Below are positions 62,034-64,000 of a DNA stretch of 64,000 bases, one piece after another. The position numbers and the translations under genes are program-made. The notes below the pieces were generated by a model. That model was not told the origin of the DNA, searched no databases, and saw nothing but the letters and a program-made list of their open reading frames with translations. Source of the DNA: Sphingobacteriales bacterium (GTDB taxonomy: Bacteria > Bacteroidota > Bacteroidia > Sphingobacteriales > Sphingobacteriaceae); NCBI GenBank assembly GCA_004293485.1, contig RDYW01000036.1, positions 24,793-88,792 on the forward strand, given 5' to 3'. Position 1 is the stretch's first letter; each line of letters opens with the position of its first letter.

Positions 62034-63783
62034 TTTTTTATTTTTTACAAATGCTGCGTTTGCACAAAACAAATCAAGTTTACGGGTACAAGCCACTTAT
62101 TATATTGATAGCAATAGTGCCTTAAACCTACAACAGGTAGAAAAACAAAAGTTTACCGCATTTAAAAACAATAGCATTAATATTGGATATAATGATAACG
62201 CTGCCGTTTGGTGCCGCTTTAAAATCACCAATACCAACCCTAAACAATTACAAAAAAGTTGGCTTTGTTTTGATAATAACCACTTAGATAGTATAATAAT
62301 GTACAGTAACGGACTTAGCCAAACCCTAGGCGACCGTACAAAATATACCAGCCCTATTATGGTTACCCAAGCTTTTGAGTTAGCACTTAAACCTAACCAA
62401 ACTAAGGTGGTATATGTAAAAGTTAAAAAATTATACTCGTTCTTAGACTTTGATTACCGCTTTAGTACTTCAAAAAAATTAATAAAACAATCAAATTCAA
62501 AAATTGGGATAATCTCTTTTTTCTTAGGAATGGTATTGCTGCTCATTTTATTTAATAGTGTACTATACATTATTACACATCAAAAAATGTACGTTTTTTA
62601 TATTTTAAATGCAATTATTAGCATAGTTTATGTACTTACCAGTTCGTACTATTTTAAGTGTTTAATTTTTACAGAGTTTTTATATTTTAGCGAAATTAGA
62701 ATTTACAGTGTTGCTCTGTGGTCTATTTCGTTAAATACTTTTATTTCTTGTTTTCTAAATCTTAAAAATACCCAGCCCAATAATTACAAAATAATTATTG
62801 GTTTAAATTTTTTTATTCTTTTTTTAATAATTATTACAATTGTACTTCTTATTTGTGAAGATTATAATACCATTAAAATATTTTTCACACTTGGTTATTT
62901 GCTTTTTGCTTCAAACGTGAGTATAATTTTTATTGTTGCCTTGCGCCAATTAAAAATTGATAAAAAGGCGGCAATGTATATTTTATTATCGTTTTCGCCA
63001 CAGTTAATTTGGGCAATTATACACTTTTTAAAAACCTATAAAGTTATACACGATAATTTATTTCAAGATTGGTTAGTGTTTTTTTGCTTGTACGAGGTGT
63101 TTTTATTTGGCTATGTGTTAACTCAAAATTATATTGCAACATTTATAAAAAACAACCAATTAAACAACGCTGTAATAGTAGAAAAAGAAAACACTTTACA
63201 AACCATTACCCAAACCCAAATACGCGAACGCCGCAACATAGCCAATATATTACATGATGACTTGGGCAGCAAAATAGCACACATAGGGCAGCTTTTGCAG
63301 TTAAATAACCACCTATTGGCCAACCAAAGCATTAACCAACTGGCCGATGATATTAGAGAAATATCGCACCAAATATTACCTAAAGCCCTAGACGATGGCG
63401 CACTAATAGCCAGCCTACATAGCCAAATACACAGCCTAAACGATGGTTTAAAAGCAATAAACATTACATTAAATGGATATGACTTCCCCGAAAAAGTAAT
63501 ACAACCTTGGGTGTACGATATGTACCTTATTAGTATCGAAATTATAAACAATGCCCTAAAACACGGCCAAGCAACCGCTATACAAATAGAGTTTTACCAA
63601 TACGCCAAACATTTTACTTTCCAATACAGCGATAACGGCTTAGGCTTTAAAGTAGCGCAAACCCCCAAAGGCTTTGGGCTTGATAATATTGAAAAACGAG
63701 TGCTATATTACAAAGGTATAATAGAAATAAATAGCCAACCAAACCAAGGTACGGTGGTACAAATAAATTTACCCATAAAATAA
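62011..63783 (+). CDS. 7TMR-DISM sensor histidine kinase (HisKA_3)
   Basis: The roughly 590-residue kinase has a signal peptide (KIIYFLSFLFFTNAAFAQ). An extracellular 7TMR-DISM-type beta domain follows (about 25-155, AAVWCRFKITNT), then seven membrane helices (about 170-375). A HisKA_3 domain with RERRNIANILHDDLGSKIAH (the phospho-accepting His in HDD) and a HATPase domain (EIINNALKHG, DNGLGFKVAQTPKGFGLDNI) complete it. I prefer ATG 62011 to the tracked ATG 62005 because the signal peptide starts there. The partner is the overlapping response regulator. The stimulus is probably a small extracellular ligand, identity unknown. Confidence 0.92.
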   Translation: MKIIYFLSFLFFTNAAFAQNKSSLRVQATYYIDSNSALNLQQVEKQKFTAFKNNSINIGYNDNAAVWCRFKITNTNPKQLQKSWLCFDNNHLDSIIMYSNGLSQTLGDRTKYTSPIMVTQAFELALKPNQTKVVYVKVKKLYSFLDFDYRFSTSKKLIKQSNSKIGIISFFLGMVLLLILFNSVLYIITHQKMYVFYILNAIISIVYVLTSSYYFKCLIFTEFLYFSEIRIYSVALWSISLNTFISCFLNLKNTQPNNYKIIIGLNFFILFLIIITIVLLICEDYNTIKIFFTLGYLLFASNVSIIFIVALRQLKIDKKAAMYILLSFSPQLIWAIIHFLKTYKVIHDNLFQDWLVFFCLYEVFLFGYVLTQNYIATFIKNNQLNNAVIVEKENTLQTITQTQIRERRNIANILHDDLGSKIAHIGQLLQLNNHLLANQSINQLADDIREISHQILPKALDDGALIASLHSQIHSLNDGLKAINITLNGYDFPEKVIQPWVYDMYLISIEIINNALKHGQATAIQIEFYQYAKHFTFQYSDNGLGFKVAQTPKGFGLDNIEKRVLYYKGIIEINSQPNQGTVVQINLPIK

Positions 63784-63800
63784 TAGTTAAATAATTGTAT

Positions 63801-64000
63801 ATGAGTACACAAATACAAAAACTACACGATGTTTGGGTTAATTACCGTAACAAAAGCGAGCAAAATACAGACCTCCCACAAATTACGCTCGAAGATTTAA
63901 GCAACGCCATTACAAGCACTGGCCCATTTTATTTTTATGTGATTGATTTTGCCGATATGTCTCTCTCGCATATTAGCCCATCTATTTACGATATACATAA
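63801..64000 (+). CDS. N-terminal part of a probable PAS-LuxR-type regulator (cut by window end)
   Basis: An ATG at 63801, 17 bp after the kinase stop, opens a frame that runs to the window edge (66 complete codons). The translation MSTQIQKLHDVWVNYRNKSE leads to GPFYFYVIDFADMSLSHISP. This resembles the PAS-like N terminus of Bacteroidota LuxR-type regulators (FYYIxDF...SPS). It is likely in the same operon as the two-component pair. The call is tentative because the DNA-binding domain lies outside the window. Confidence 0.5.
   Translation, partial: MSTQIQKLHDVWVNYRNKSEQNTDLPQITLEDLSNAITSTGPFYFYVIDFADMSLSHISPSIYDIH

Overview
The window is a gene-dense, AT-rich chromosomal stretch from a member of the Bacteroidota, probably from the Sphingobacteriales/Chitinophagales/Cytophagales side of the phylum. 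The assignment rests on sprA (the type IX secretion translocon and gliding protein), a TonB receptor with a carboxypeptidase-regulatory-like N-terminal domain, lipoproteins starting SCKKDK/ACKKNK, MqnA of the futalosine menaquinone route, HemJ, DUF3127, and TAnnTTTG promoter -7 boxes with almost no Shine-Dalgarno sequences. I saw no rRNA, tRNA, CRISPR array, phage or intact insertion sequence. Most of the window is core genome.

Layout. 1-6.7 kb: the end of a ferredoxin gene, aroQ, an mlaD/amidase pair, and a divergent lptD-like/cinA pair (envelope biogenesis). 7.0-13.1 kb: a fatty-acid run, DUF177-rpmF-plsX-fabH-accB-accC, followed by tatC and rpiB. 13.3-16.5 kb: mqnA, a small membrane protein, hemE and hemJ (quinone and heme). 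16.5-19.1 kb, minus strand: a CNNM/CBS transporter-like protein, ppa and a DedA protein. 19.3-29.3 kb: maeB-ruvA-sprA. 29.4-32.2 kb: an orphan PhoR-like kinase, a DUF47 protein and a PiT phosphate transporter. 32.3-39.2 kb, minus strand: pgl, zwf, gnd, tkt and a polyphosphate-glucokinase-like ROK kinase, which together would take glucose into the pentose phosphate pathway. 39.4-41.5 kb: ahpD-like, ahpC-like and msrA (peroxide and methionine-oxide repair). 41.5-44.1 kb: two rRNA methyltransferase-like genes. 44.2-55.7 kb: mixed housekeeping genes, including pheS and pheT about 5.5 kb apart, yciO, a RecD-like helicase, hsp20 and radC.

55.8-61.1 kb is the most interesting accessory region. A minus-strand group encodes a small His/Cys-rich exported protein, a beta-propeller-like lipoprotein that resembles the zinc metallochaperone AztD, a TonB-dependent receptor with a ZnuD-like plug sequence, and a small lipoprotein. 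A perfect 9+9 bp palindrome lies just upstream of the propeller gene. I read this as a candidate outer-membrane metal (probably zinc) acquisition system under repressor control. 61.4-64.0 kb holds a NarL-type response regulator overlapping a 7TMR-DISM histidine kinase, then the start of another regulator that is cut by the window edge.

Four intergenic regions carry GC-rich palindromic elements. Three share a TTGCGTG-type head, and one is a near-perfect 17 bp hairpin lying between divergent promoters. They look like dispersed REP/RAYT-type repeats. Product names come from family recognition by eye; no database search was run.
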